A DNA stretch of 64,000 nucleotides from Clostridioides difficile (GTDB taxonomy: Bacteria > Bacillota > Clostridia > Peptostreptococcales > Peptostreptococcaceae), in the NCBI GenBank assembly GCA_012955965.1, contig JABBZI010000018.1, positions 23,185-87,184 of the forward strand, read 5' to 3'. The position numbers and the translations under genes were made by a program. The notes beneath the pieces are model-generated. The model had not been told where the DNA came from, did not search any database, and saw only the letters and a program-made list of their open reading frames with translations. Positions 46,519 to 55,855 of the stretch are shown one piece after another (position 1 is the stretch's first letter; each line of letters opens with the position of its first letter).

Positions 46519-48406
46519 CTTTGCCACCTCTAGTTCTTCTGACTTGTTCTAGGTATATAAGCAAAACAGATATATCAGCTGGAGAAACCCCAGATATACG
46601 AGAAGCTTGTCCTATTGAAATAGGTTTTATATCATCCAACTTCTGTCTAGCTTCTAATCGAAGTCCTTCTATAGATGCATAATTTATTTTTTCATCTAAC
46701 TTTTTATTCTCAAGTTTCTTAAATTGATCTATTTGTTTTAATTGTTTTTCTATATAACCTTCATATTTAGTTATTATCACACATTGTTCTTTAACTTCTC
46801 TTGAAACATCTTCACCAGCGCCTTTTCCTAATTCTTCAAGCAATTCATAAGTAACCTCTGGTCTCTTTAAAAACTCATATAGTGATATTCCGACCTTTAT
46901 TGGTGTTGCCCCTTTTGCTTCTAACAGGTTATTTACTTCTTTTGGTGTAACTCTTTCATTTTTTAATCTTTCAAATTCCTTTTCTACAGCAGTCTTTTTA
47001 CTCATGAATCTTTCATATCTATCTTCTTTAACTAATCCTATCTCATGACCTTTTTGAGTTAGTCTCATATCTGCATTATCTTGTCTCAGATACAATCTGT
47101 ATTCTGCTCTTGATGTCATCATTCTATAAGGCTCATTAGTACCTTTAGTTACAAGGTCATCTAATAAAACACCTATATATGCTTCTGAACGGTCTAATAC
47201 AAAAGGTTCTTTTCCTTCTATCTTTCTAACTGCATTTATACCTGCCATAAGACCTTGAGCTGCAGCCTCTTCATATCCAGAAGTTCCATTGAATTGTCCA
47301 GCACTAAATAAGTTCTCAACTCCCTTTATTTCCAAACTTATTTTTAGTTGTGTTGGGTCAACACAATCATATTCAATAGCATATGCAGGTCTCATTATCT
47401 TACAGTTTTCAAGCCCTTTTATTGTTTTATACATATCTAATTGTACTTCAAAAGGTAAACTAGTTGAAATTCCTTGAATATACATCTCTTTAGTATTTAA
47501 ACCTTCTGGTTCTATAAATAATTGATGTGATGTCTTATCACTAAATCTCACTACTTTATCTTCTATAGAAGGACAATATCTTGGCCCAGTACTTTCTATT
47601 ACTCCACTATACATAGCAGACCTTTTTAAATTATTCAATATGACTTTCTGAGTGTCTTCAGTTGTTCTTGTCAAATAACAAGGTTCTTGTTCCTTTTCTA
47701 TATTTTCATTCATGAATGAGAAAGGAGTTACTTTTTCATCACCTTCTTGTAAAGACATTACAGAAAAGTCTATACTATCTCTATGAACTCTAGCTGGAGT
47801 TCCTGTCTTAAATCTTCTCATTCTAAGTCCTAATTCAACTAAGCTATCTGTAAGGTATTTTGCATATCCTAATGCGTTAGGACCTTCATAGAATGCAACC
47901 TCACCCATATATATTTTTGAATTCAGATAAACTCCAGTAGCTAGTATTACAGCTTTAGACTTAAATGAACATCCTAACTTAGTACCAACTCCGATTACAA
48001 CATTTCCTTCATGTAAAATTTCTACAACTTCATCCATAGCTATATCAAGATTTGGTTCATTTTCTAATGTCTTTTTCATTTCTTCATGATATTTAAATTT
48101 ATCTGCTTGAGCTCTTAAAGAATGAACTGCTGGCCCTTTAGCAGTGTTTAACATTCTACTTTGTATATATGTCTTGTCTATATTTAGTCCCATTTGACCA
48201 CCTAAAGCATCTATTTCTTTAACTAATTGGCCTTTACCAGTTCCACCAATTGATGGATTACAAGGCATTAATGCTATAGAATCTAAAGACATTGTTATTA
48301 TCAAAGTTTTATATCCCATTCTTGCAGTAGCCAAGGCAGCTTCACATCCAGCATGTCCTGCTCCAACTACTATAACATCATATTTTCCTGCTTCAAACTT
48401 TATCAT
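46511..48406 (-). CDS. mnmG: tRNA uridine-34 carboxymethylaminomethyl enzyme MnmG (GidA)
   Basis: 631-residue FAD enzyme. N-terminal FAD fold [41 protein letters not shown] with the conserved Cys; C-terminal helical domain needed for MnmE binding. Makes (carboxymethyl)aminomethyluridine at the wobble base with MnmE. Follows mnmE by 94 bases, a gap that holds a parS-like palindrome. Confidence 0.97.
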   Translation of the reverse strand: MIKFEAGKYDVIVVGAGHAGCEAALATARMGYKTLIITMSLDSIALMPCNPSIGGTGKGQLVKEIDALGGQMGLNIDKTYIQSRMLNTAKGPAVHSLRAQADKFKYHEEMKKTLENEPNLDIAMDEVVEILHEGNVVIGVGTKLGCSFKSKAVILATGVYLNSKIYMGEVAFYEGPNALGYAKYLTDSLVELGLRMRRFKTGTPARVHRDSIDFSVMSLQEGDEKVTPFSFMNENIEKEQEPCYLTRTTEDTQKVILNNLKRSAMYSGVIESTGPRYCPSIEDKVVRFSDKTSHQLFIEPEGLNTKEMYIQGISTSLPFEVQLDMYKTIKGLENCKIMRPAYAIEYDCVDPTQLKISLEIKGVENLFSAGQFNGTSGYEEAAAQGLMAGINAVRKIEGKEPFVLDRSEAYIGVLLDDLVTKGTNEPYRMMTSRAEYRLYLRQDNADMRLTQKGHEIGLVKEDRYERFMSKKTAVEKEFERLKNERVTPKEVNNLLEAKGATPIKVGISLYEFLKRPEVTYELLEELGKGAGEDVSREVKEQCVIITKYEGYIEKQLKQIDQFKKLENKKLDEKINYASIEGLRLEARQKLDDIKPISIGQASRISGVSPADISVLLIYLEQVRRTRGGKGE

Positions 48407-48431
48407 TTATAATTCCTTTCTTTTAAATTAA

Positions 48432-48447
48432 TGTTTCATGAGAAACA
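48432..48447. promoter_or_regulatory. Putative parS site
   Basis: TGTTTCATGAGAAACA, differing at two central positions from a parS-type TGTTTCACGTGAAACA. It lies in the mnmE-mnmG gap about 4 kb from spo0J, and about 4-5 kb left of dnaA, where parS sites are expected. Confidence 0.65.
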
Positions 48448-48500
48448 CTATAATTTTTTTCAAACCTCTATAATAAAAAAATCAAATTTGTTTTTACACC

Positions 48501-49880
48501 TTACTTACCTATACAGAAGTTATGGAATATGTTATCTAATAAATCCTCTGTTACTGTATCTCCATTAATATAACCAAGATAATCCCATATATTTTTTAAG
48601 TCTACTTCTACAAAATCAAATGGCATACTTTCTTCTAAAGCAATTAAAGCATCTGTAGCAGATTTATATGCTTTACTAAGTGCATCTTTATGTCTAGAAT
48701 TTGTTACTACTAAACTAGAGTTATTTTTAACACTACCTTTATATACCATAGACTCTATTTTATCTTGTAATTCTTCTATACCTTCTTGTTGTAAAGCTGA
48801 TATTTTTATTATACTATTATTTTCTACATATTTAAGTATTTTTTCTTCTTCAATTTCTTGTTTTAAGTCATTCTTATTTAGTAGCACTATTGTTTGTTTA
48901 TCTCTAAGATTTTCTAATATCTCTATATCTTCTTCTGACAACTTTCTAGATGCATCTAAAACCATTATAATCAAATCTGCACTAGTAAATGATTCTTTAG
49001 ATTTTTCAACACCTATTTTTTCAACTATATCATCAGTATCTCTTATACCTGCTGTATCAACGATTTTTAAAGGTATCCCTTTTATATTTACAAACTCTTC
49101 TATAACATCTCTAGTAGTTCCTGGTATATCAGTAACTATTGCTCTATTCTCTCCTAAAATAGAGTTAAGTAGTGAAGATTTACCTACATTTGGTTTACCA
49201 ACTATTACCGTTTTTAGACCTTCTCTAAGTATTTTTCCACTTTCAGCTGTGTCATATAATTTTTTAATTTCCTTTTTAAGCATATCAGTTTTTTCTTTAA
49301 GAGTTTGATATGTTATATGTTCAATATCTTCCTCAGGATAATCTATAGCAACTTCCACATGAGCTAATATCTCAGTGACTTTATCTCTTAATTCTCTTAT
49401 CCTTTTTGATAAAGAACCCTCTAATTGATTTTGAGCAACTTCATGAGCTATATCAGTTTTAGCCTTTATAACATCAATCACCGCCTCTGCTTGTGATAAA
49501 TCTATTCTGCCATTTAAAAACGCTCTTTTAGTAAATTCTCCAGCTTCTGCCAACCTAACATCTTTTGATAATATTAGCTCTAATATTTTCTTTACTGAAA
49601 TAAATCCACCATGACAATTGATTTCTATTACATCCTCTCCTGTATATGAATTTGGACCTTTCATATATGCCAATAATACTTCATCAATTACATTTTCATT
49701 GTCTATTATATTTCCATATATTAATGTTCTCTTATTATATTCTTTAATACTCTTTCCTGACATAGATTTAAAGATTTCTTCTGCAATCCTTAAAGATTTT
49801 TCTCCACTTATTCTAAGTATTCCTATACCACCTTCTCCAGGCGCTGTAGCTATTGCTGCAATTGTATCATCTATAAACAA
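48501..49880 (-). CDS. mnmE: tRNA modification GTPase MnmE (TrmE)
   Basis: 459 residues: N-terminal tetrahydrofolate-binding domain, G domain (P-loop GKPNVGKSSLLN near residue 233, DIPGTTRD, DTAGIRDT, NKND) inserted in a helical domain, and the C-terminal FCIGK motif with its essential Cys. The GTG at the frame start belongs to the GAGGTG ribosome-binding site; the TTG eight bases after GAGG is used. Works with MnmG on tRNA wobble uridines. Confidence 0.96.
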   Translation of the reverse strand: MFIDDTIAAIATAPGEGGIGILRISGEKSLRIAEEIFKSMSGKSIKEYNKRTLIYGNIIDNENVIDEVLLAYMKGPNSYTGEDVIEINCHGGFISVKKILELILSKDVRLAEAGEFTKRAFLNGRIDLSQAEAVIDVIKAKTDIAHEVAQNQLEGSLSKRIRELRDKVTEILAHVEVAIDYPEEDIEHITYQTLKEKTDMLKKEIKKLYDTAESGKILREGLKTVIVGKPNVGKSSLLNSILGENRAIVTDIPGTTRDVIEEFVNIKGIPLKIVDTAGIRDTDDIVEKIGVEKSKESFTSADLIIMVLDASRKLSEEDIEILENLRDKQTIVLLNKNDLKQEIEEEKILKYVENNSIIKISALQQEGIEELQDKIESMVYKGSVKNNSSLVVTNSRHKDALSKAYKSATDALIALEESMPFDFVEVDLKNIWDYLGYINGDTVTEDLLDNIFHNFCIGK

Positions 49881-49954
49881 ATTTATCACCTCTTAATTTA
49901 TAATTTTTTACATATAGATTTACTTTTGACCAATCACAATAATGTAATAATATT

Positions 49955-49984
49955 AAAAAATAAAACCCCCTAATGTTTAGGAGG
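49955..49984 (-). terminator. Terminator after jag
   Basis: Minus strand CCTCCTAA-ACA-TTAGGGGG then TTTTATTTTTT, ending the rnpA-yidD-yidC-jag run. Confidence 0.9.
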
Positions 49985-49990
49985 TTGATT

Positions 49991-50620
49991 TTATCTTTTA
50001 CACTCAATTACTAATCTTCTATATGGATCGGTTCCTTCACTATATGTAATTACATATTTGTCATTTTGAAGAGCTGAATGTATTATTCTTCTCTCATACG
50101 GATTCATATAATCTAATTTTTTAGTTTTTCTTGTTTTCGCTACTTCTCTAGCAACTTTATTAGCATATCTTATTAAAGATTCTTCTCTTTTTGATCTATA
50201 GTTTTCTATATCTACAAGCACTCTTGTATGAGAATCTTTATTTATTTTATTAAGAGCTAATCCAGTTAAAAATTGAATAGAATCTAAAGTTTCCCCTCTT
50301 CTACCAATTAAACTTGCAGCTTCTTTGCCTTCAATATCAACCATGATTAAATTATCTTTTTGAGATACATTGACTTTGGCATCAACATTTGCATTTTTCA
50401 ACATTACCTCTATAAAATTTTTAGCTACATCTAGTTCCCTCTCGATAACAAAAATTTCATAAGTACCATCTTTAGCACCTATAAAACCTAAAAAACCTTT
50501 GCTCGGATTTTCAAGTATTTCGACTTCTATATCCTCTGCTTTTAACTTTAACTCTGCTATAGCCTTACTTATAGCTTCTTCCTTACTTTTACTTTTTATT
50601 AATTTTAGGCTTTTTCTCAT
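49991..50620 (-). CDS. jag: RNA-binding protein Jag/KhpB (SpoIIIJ-associated)
   Basis: 209 residues: Jag-N domain (about 5-55; SKEEAISKAIAELKLKAEDIE), KH domain (about 70-140; the usual GxxG is GRRGETLD) and R3H domain (RIIHSALQNDKYVITYSEG). Binds RNA and affects cell-wall synthesis and sporulation in Firmicutes. Its AAGGAGG site and first codons overlap the yidC end by 32 bases, indicating coupled translation. Confidence 0.95.
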   Translation of the reverse strand: MRKSLKLIKSKSKEEAISKAIAELKLKAEDIEVEILENPSKGFLGFIGAKDGTYEIFVIERELDVAKNFIEVMLKNANVDAKVNVSQKDNLIMVDIEGKEAASLIGRRGETLDSIQFLTGLALNKINKDSHTRVLVDIENYRSKREESLIRYANKVAREVAKTRKTKKLDYMNPYERRIIHSALQNDKYVITYSEGTDPYRRLVIECKR

Positions 50621-51296
50621 TAACTTTTTCCTCCTTAGAGTTAGCAGCCAGTTTAGCTTTTAAAGGATTCATTATTAAGTAGTATTGAGCTATTGAGAAT
50701 AAGTTACTTACTGTCCAGTACAATGTAAGTCCTGCTGGGAATATAAATCCCCAATAGAAAGACATACCTGCCATTACATATGTCATTACTTTCATAGAGC
50801 CTTGTAATTGATCTTTTGGAGTCATTACTTTTTGCATTACATATGCACTTGCTCCTGAAAATACTGCTAGTACATAATCTGGTGCTGTTAAGCTTTTTAT
50901 CCATAAAAACCCATTATCAGCTGCTAAAAACGCAGCTTGATTTGCAAAAACGCCATGAGCAACTGGTTCTCTCAGAACGCTAAATAATCCTATTAATATA
51001 GGAAACTGTATTAATAAAGGTAAACAACCAGATAGTGGATTAATTTTAGCTTCTCCATATAACTTAACAATTTCTTCATTTTGTTTTTCTGGCTTATTTT
51101 TATATTTTTCTTGTATCTCTTTTATACGAGGTTGTATATCTTGCATTGCCTTTGTTGACTTAGTTTGCTTAACTGTTAATGGTAATAAAATAATCTTTAC
51201 AAGGATAGTAAAAAGTATTATAGAAATACCATAGTGGTTAACAAATTCAAATATTACCTTAAGAATCATTCCTAAGAAATTTCCTATTATATTCAA
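50589..51296 (-). CDS. yidC: Membrane protein insertase YidC (SpoIIIJ/OxaA)
   Basis: 235 residues with five membrane spans (ILFTILVKIILLPLTVKQTKS; LLIQFPILIGLFSVLR; TYVMAGMSFYWGFIFPAGLTLYW) and a Lys-rich tail. The catalytic groove Arg/Lys appears in the first span context (TILVKII). No lipobox is evident at the N-terminus. Inserts small membrane proteins and, in sporulating species, is needed for forespore gene expression. Confidence 0.95.
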   Translation of the reverse strand: MNIIGNFLGMILKVIFEFVNHYGISIILFTILVKIILLPLTVKQTKSTKAMQDIQPRIKEIQEKYKNKPEKQNEEIVKLYGEAKINPLSGCLPLLIQFPILIGLFSVLREPVAHGVFANQAAFLAADNGFLWIKSLTAPDYVLAVFSGASAYVMQKVMTPKDQLQGSMKVMTYVMAGMSFYWGFIFPAGLTLYWTVSNLFSIAQYYLIMNPLKAKLAANSKEEKVNEKKPKINKK

Positions 51297-51327
51297 TTTT
51301 TTTATACCTCCTAATAGTTACTCTCTT

Positions 51328-51579
51328 TTATTTTAGAGGATCGTAACCTCCTGGATGAAAAGGATGACATTTTAAAACTCTTCTCAATGTTAAATACATA
51401 CCTTTTACAAATCCATATTTCTTAAATGCCTCTATTGAATATTGTGAGCAAGTTGGATAAAATCTACAGGTAGGTCCCTTTAAGGGAGATATATATTTTT
51501 GATAAAATCTCACTAAATAAATACATAAATTCGATAAATGCTTACTTATTTCCTTTAATATATAAATTATTTTATTCAA
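51328..51579 (-). CDS. yidD: Membrane insertion efficiency factor YidD
   Basis: 83 residues with the invariant [23 protein letters not shown] core (three Cys) and [10 protein letters not shown] end. Helps YidC-dependent insertion; the gene is always between rnpA and yidC, as here. Confidence 0.95.
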   Translation of the reverse strand: MNKIIYILKEISKHLSNLCIYLVRFYQKYISPLKGPTCRFYPTCSQYSIEAFKKYGFVKGMYLTLRRVLKCHPFHPGGYDPLK

Positions 51580-51611
51580 AGTTATGAACCTCCATATTTA
51601 TAGCATACAAT

Positions 51612-51956
51612 TTAAATAGAAATATCCGTTCTTTTAACTAAATTTTTTATAGACTTGTCTATATCTTTAAAAGTAGCATCTTTACTAGATACTCTTGCTA
51701 TAAATACTATATCATATCCAGGCTTAATTTTTTCATCAATATTTAATCTGTAGACTTCTTTTATTAGTCTTCTTACTCTATTTCTGGTGATGGCCTTTCC
51801 TACTTTCTTCGAAACAGAAATGCCCACTCTACTATAATCTGATTTATTTTTAAGTATATATATTACTAAATATTTGTTTGCAAAAGATTTGCCGTGTTTA
51901 TATACTTTTCTAAAATCAGAGTCCTTCTTTAACCCTTTAGTCCTATTAAAGTCCAT
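51612..51956 (-). CDS. rnpA: Ribonuclease P protein component
   Basis: 114 residues with the RNase P signature (NRVRRLIKEVYRLN) and FANKYLVIYILKN. Binds the RNase P RNA and improves pre-tRNA binding. Separated from rpmH by a hairpin with T-run, which may lower rnpA expression relative to rpmH. Confidence 0.96.
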   Translation of the reverse strand: MDFNRTKGLKKDSDFRKVYKHGKSFANKYLVIYILKNKSDYSRVGISVSKKVGKAITRNRVRRLIKEVYRLNIDEKIKPGYDIVFIARVSSKDATFKDIDKSIKNLVKRTDISI

Positions 51957-52000
51957 AGTTAACCTCCATAAACACAGCTATGAATTGTAATTATTTACAC

Positions 52001-52030
52001 AAAAAGGCCACCTTTGCAGCGGCCCTTTTG
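52001..52030 (-). terminator. Terminator/attenuator between rpmH and rnpA
   Basis: Minus strand AAAGGGCCGC-TGCAAA-GGTGGCCTTTTT, an imperfect GC-rich stem with a T-run just after the rpmH stop. Confidence 0.8.
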
Positions 52031-52033
52031 TAA

Positions 52034-52171
52034 TTAATGAGTTAATCTAGTTCTTCCTTTAGCTCTTCTTCTCTTTAACACGTTTCTTCCGTTAGACGTT
52101 TTCATTCTTTTTCTGAAACCATGTTCTTTACTTCTTTGTCTCTTTTTTGGTTGATAAGTTCTTTTACTCAT
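52034..52171 (-). CDS. rpmH: 50S ribosomal protein L34
   Basis: 45 residues, beginning [20 protein letters not shown] and continuing with [20 protein letters not shown], the universal L34 sequence. AGGCGGTG lies before the ATG. It heads the minus-strand rpmH-rnpA-yidD-yidC-jag run next to the origin, the standard arrangement in bacteria. Confidence 0.96.
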   Translation of the reverse strand: MSKRTYQPKKRQRSKEHGFRKRMKTSNGRNVLKRRRAKGRTRLTH

Positions 52172-52828
52172 TATTTTGCACCGCCTTTCAGATTTCATTT
52201 TCCGTTTATAAAAATAATAACTTTACCCTCAAAGTAAACATAACACATATAATTATAAATACTTTTACCACTGTTGTCAACGAGTTTTTGGGACGCTTCT
52301 ATCACAAATTCTACCATATATATATTATGTATTTTTTTTATTGAAAATACTAGTAAAAATCTATTTAATTTTATTCCAAATTATTTTTTTCAATTATATA
52401 CACAAATAAAGCAATTTTAACATGTTTATATTTTTATCAACAATTAGTTAATATTGTGGATAAATTAGTTACAAATCATTGAAGTTTGACATATATTTTG
52501 ATATTATAAATATACTTGTTGATAATGTGCATAAATGTTATCAACTTATTAAAAATTATTCACAGCTTGTGGATACTTTTGTGTATAACTTTTAAGATTA
52601 CTGACAATACTCTAGTTATAATCACCATTTATTGTATGTTTATGTTATTTATAACTTTATCTACATATTGTTTATATCTTTTCATATTTTTTAATAATTT
52701 ATACTATTATTAATTTATCAACACCATTATCCATAAATTTAGTTATTCTGTAAAATTTATATATATTTTTGCTTTTCTGTTAATAACTTTGTGGAAAATA
52801 TTAATTATTCTGTTCGGAGGTTTATATT
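52172..52828. other. oriC: oriC part 1: DnaA-box region upstream of dnaA
   Basis: A 657-base AT-rich gene-free region between rpmH and dnaA. DnaA-box matches: TTATCAACA at 52434 (plus), perfect TTATCCACA at 52455-52463 (minus), TTATCAACA at 52517-52525 (minus), TTATCAACT at 52538 (plus), GTATCCACA at 52568-52576 (minus), TTATCAACA at 52715 (plus), TTATCCATA at 52727 (plus) and TTTTCCACA at 52790-52798 (minus). Short open frames inside it lack ribosome-binding sites. It also must hold the promoters of rpmH and dnaA. Confidence 0.9.
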
Positions 52829-54148
52829 ATGGATATAGTTTCTTTATGGGACAAAACCCTACAATTAATAAAAGGTGACTTAACTTCAGTAAGTTTTAAT
52901 ACCTTTTTTAAAAACATCGTACCATTAAAAATACATCTTAATGACTTAATACTATTGGCTCCTAGTGATTTTAATAAAGATATCTTAGAAAACAGATATT
53001 TACATTTAATTGAAGATGCCATAAGTCAACTGTCACTAAAAAAATATAATATTAAATTTGTATTGAGTGAAAAAGAGGTTGCTGACCTAAATTCTGACAG
53101 TACAGATTTAAATTATAGAGTACTTTACCCTAACCTAAATCCAAAATACACATTTGATACGTTCGTTATTGGTAATAGCAATAGATTTGCTCATGCTGCA
53201 TGCGTTGCAGTTGCTGAATCTCCTGCTAAGGCTTACAATCCACTTTTTTTGTATGGAGGAGTTGGACTAGGTAAAACTCACTTGATGCACGCTATAGGGC
53301 ATCACATTGTTAGTCAAAAAAAAGACTCAAAAGTTGTTTATGTTTCTTCAGAAAAATTTACTAATGAACTTATAAACTCTATAAAAGATGATAAAAATGA
53401 AGAATTTAGAAATAAGTACAGAAATGTAGATGTATTATTAATTGATGATATTCAATTTATAGCAGGAAAAGAAAGAACTCAAGAGGAGTTCTTCCATACG
53501 TTTAATACTCTTCATGAGGCAAATAAACAAATAATTATATCTAGTGATAGACCACCAAAAGACATACCTACACTAGAAGATAGACTAAGATCGAGATTCG
53601 AAATGGGACTTATAACTGATATTCAAGCGCCAGACTTTGAAACAAGAATTGCTATACTTAGAAAAAAAGCTCAATTGGAACGTATAGATGTACCAAATGA
53701 AGTTATGTCATATATAGCAAAAAATATCAAGTCAAATATAAGAGAACTAGAAGGTGCCTTAACTAGAGTAGTTGCTTATTCTTCTCTTAGTAATAGAGTT
53801 ATATCTTTTGATCTTGCTACAGAAGCTTTGAAAGATATTATAACAACATCTAAAAACGAAGAAATAAATGTTCTTAGAATAAAAGAAAAAGTATCTTCTG
53901 TATTTAATATAAAAATGGAAGATTTTAATTCTAAAAAAAGAACACGCTCAATAGCTTATCCTAGACAAATAGCTATGTATTTAACGCGCGAACTTACCGA
54001 TTTATCCCTTCCTAAAATAGGAGAAGAGTTTGGGGGTAGAGATCATACAACGGTAATTCATGCTCATGATAAGGTATCTAAAGATATAGAAGAGAGCGAA
54101 GAAATTAAGACTAAAATAGACAAAATCATATCAGATTTAAAGGGATAA
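52829..54148 (+). CDS. dnaA: Chromosomal replication initiator DnaA
   Basis: 439 residues: domain I (about 1-80) for partner binding, short domain II, AAA+ domain III with Walker [10 protein letters not shown], Walker [13 protein letters not shown] and sensor motifs, and domain IV DNA-binding helix-turn-helix with [14 protein letters not shown]. Binds the boxes on both sides of its gene and opens the origin. GGAGG precedes the ATG. Expression is probably autoregulated by those boxes. Confidence 0.98.
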   Translation: MDIVSLWDKTLQLIKGDLTSVSFNTFFKNIVPLKIHLNDLILLAPSDFNKDILENRYLHLIEDAISQLSLKKYNIKFVLSEKEVADLNSDSTDLNYRVLYPNLNPKYTFDTFVIGNSNRFAHAACVAVAESPAKAYNPLFLYGGVGLGKTHLMHAIGHHIVSQKKDSKVVYVSSEKFTNELINSIKDDKNEEFRNKYRNVDVLLIDDIQFIAGKERTQEEFFHTFNTLHEANKQIIISSDRPPKDIPTLEDRLRSRFEMGLITDIQAPDFETRIAILRKKAQLERIDVPNEVMSYIAKNIKSNIRELEGALTRVVAYSSLSNRVISFDLATEALKDIITTSKNEEINVLRIKEKVSSVFNIKMEDFNSKKRTRSIAYPRQIAMYLTRELTDLSLPKIGEEFGGRDHTTVIHAHDKVSKDIEESEEIKTKIDKIISDLKG

Positions 54149-54389
54149 TTTATACACATTTGTCTGTTTATATCTATTGGATAACTTGTTAATATCTTTT
54201 TTGAATAAAAATTATTAACAAATAATTAAGTCTCTAATAACAAAGATATTAACATCTTATACACATGTTGATATCTTTGTATTTATAACGTTATATGTAC
54301 TTATTAACATTATCAACAACACCTACTACTATTACTACTATGATTTTAACTTATTTTTTTATATAAAAGACCAAAGGAGGTTATCCACA
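54149..54389. other. oriC: oriC part 2: DnaA boxes and DnaA-trio unwinding element before dnaN
   Basis: Contains DnaA boxes ATATCAACA (54266-54274, minus), TTATCAACA (54310-54318, plus) and a perfect TTATCCACA (54381-54389, plus). After the middle box come six consecutive triplets CTA CTA CTA TTA CTA CTA (54323-54340), whose complement is the 3'-GAT/AAT-5' DnaA-trio, followed by an AT-rich run (54341-54365). This is the layout of the Firmicute basal unwinding site. I recall reports that C. difficile unwinds in this second part. Confidence 0.82.
54240..54280. repeat. Inverted repeat in the dnaA-dnaN gap
   Basis: ACAAAGATATTAACAT (54240-54255) pairs with ATGTTGATATCTTTGT (54265-54280), 15 of 16 bases, with a nine-base loop. 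A related TTGTTAATATCTTTTTT lies at 54187-54203. Could terminate dnaA transcription or order DnaA binding (the right arm holds ATATCAACA). Confidence 0.65.
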
Positions 54390-55496
54390 TTGAAAATAAT
54401 TTGTAATCAAAAAATCCTAGCAAATAGAATTGGGATTGCTCAAAAAGCTATTAATGGAAAAACAACTATAGAACTCTTAAAAGGTATACTTATATCTACA
54501 GAAGAAGGTCAATTAAAACTTACTGGATATGATGCTGAGATAGGAATAGAAACTTACGTACAAGCTGAAATTATAGAAAAAGGTGATGTTGTTGTAGATG
54601 CAAGATTATTTGGAGATATAATTAGAAAGCTACCAGATTCTTTTGTTGAAATAGAAACAGATTTAGAAAATAATATTTACATAAATTGTGTAAATTCAAG
54701 ATTCAAAATTAAAGGATATCCAGCTAAAGAATTTCCTAAATTACCAGAACTAAACGAAGAAGATTTATATAGCATACCTCAAGAAATTCTAAAAAACATG
54801 ATTAAACAAACCGTATTTGCTATTTCACAGGACCAAACAAAACCTATTTTAATGGGAGAACTTTTAGAAATTGTGGATAGAAATTTGAATTTAGTAGCTA
54901 TTGATGGATATAGATTGGCTGTAAAAAGTTGTTCAGTTGATAGTTTAACTGAAAATATAAAAGTCATAATTCCAGGAAAGACACTTATAGATGTAAATAG
55001 CTTACTTTCTGGAGAAGATAATGTTAAGGTTGGATTTAATGAAAAAAATGCTATTTTTATAATTAATGATACAAAAATTATTACAAGATTGCTTGAAGGA
55101 GATTTTATTGATTATAAAAAATTATTACCAAGAGAACATAATAGTAGAGTCAAGTTAAATACTAAAGAACTTTTAAATAGTATAGAAAGAGCATCTTTAT
55201 TATCTCAATCAGAAAAAAATAATCTTATAAAATTATCTATAAGAGATAAAGTAATGGCGATTACTTCTAATACAGAAAAAGGAAATGTATATGAAGAAGT
55301 TGAAATAGATTTAGATGGAGATTATTTAGATATAGCTTTCAATTCTAGATACTTTATTGAAGGTTTAAAAAATATAGATAATGAGGAAATATTTATAGAA
55401 TTTACTACAAATGTAAATCCTTGCATAATTAAACCAACAGATGATGTTAATTATATTTATTTACTACTTCCAGTAAGAATATCATCAAATATATAG
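54390..55496 (+). CDS. dnaN: DNA polymerase III sliding clamp (beta subunit)
   Basis: 368 residues in three clamp domains; C-terminal MxxPxx-type end LLLPVRIS. TTG start, with AAAGGAGG nine bases upstream; the nine bases between them are exactly a TTATCCACA DnaA box, so DnaA or its box may affect dnaN expression. Tethers polymerase to DNA. Confidence 0.97.
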   Translation: MKIICNQKILANRIGIAQKAINGKTTIELLKGILISTEEGQLKLTGYDAEIGIETYVQAEIIEKGDVVVDARLFGDIIRKLPDSFVEIETDLENNIYINCVNSRFKIKGYPAKEFPKLPELNEEDLYSIPQEILKNMIKQTVFAISQDQTKPILMGELLEIVDRNLNLVAIDGYRLAVKSCSVDSLTENIKVIIPGKTLIDVNSLLSGEDNVKVGFNEKNAIFIINDTKIITRLLEGDFIDYKKLLPREHNSRVKLNTKELLNSIERASLLSQSEKNNLIKLSIRDKVMAITSNTEKGNVYEEVEIDLDGDYLDIAFNSRYFIEGLKNIDNEEIFIEFTTNVNPCIIKPTDDVNYIYLLLPVRISSNI

Positions 55497-55504
55497 CAGA
55501 CATG

Positions 55505-55555
55505 AAGGAGTTGTCTTTTGTAGAAAAATTTTTCTAATATTAGACAACTCCTTTT
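55505..55555 (+). terminator. Terminator of dnaN
   Basis: AAGGAGTTGTCT (55505-55516) pairs with AGACAACTCCTT (55542-55553), then TTTT. The inner AGAAAAATTTTTCT also pairs. Confidence 0.88.
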
Positions 55556-55632
55556 ATAAGTACATTTATGGTATAATATACTTTTAGTGTATCAATAGGA
55601 TTTACTTAAAATAGTGACAAGGAGGAACTATT

Positions 55633-55839
55633 ATGACTGAAATAACTATAGAATCAGAATATATAAAGTTGGATCAATTTCTTAAATTAGCAGAGATTGC
55701 ATCAACAGGAGGTCATGCAAAATTTTTAATTCAAGAAGGTTTAGTGACAGTAAATGATGAAATAGAACTAAGAAGAGGAAAAAAGATAAAATCAGGAGAT
55801 ATAGTTGAAATAGAAGGAACTAAAATAAAAGTATTGTAA
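55633..55839 (+). CDS. yaaA: S4-domain protein YaaA (RlbA)
   Basis: 68 residues forming one S4 RNA-binding domain (IKLDQFLKLAEIASTGGHAKFLIQEGLVTVNDEIELRRGKKI). Always found between dnaN and recF in Firmicutes; linked to ribosome assembly. Strong GGAGGA site. Confidence 0.93.
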   Translation: MTEITIESEYIKLDQFLKLAEIASTGGHAKFLIQEGLVTVNDEIELRRGKKIKSGDIVEIEGTKIKVL

Positions 55840-55855
55840 AAAAGGAGAACTTTTT

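Noticed and set aside
52147..52713. Small open frames (63-65 codons) in oriC
   Set aside because: They lack ribosome-binding sites, are unusually rich in Ile/Phe/Tyr as random AT-rich DNA is, and lie over DnaA boxes.
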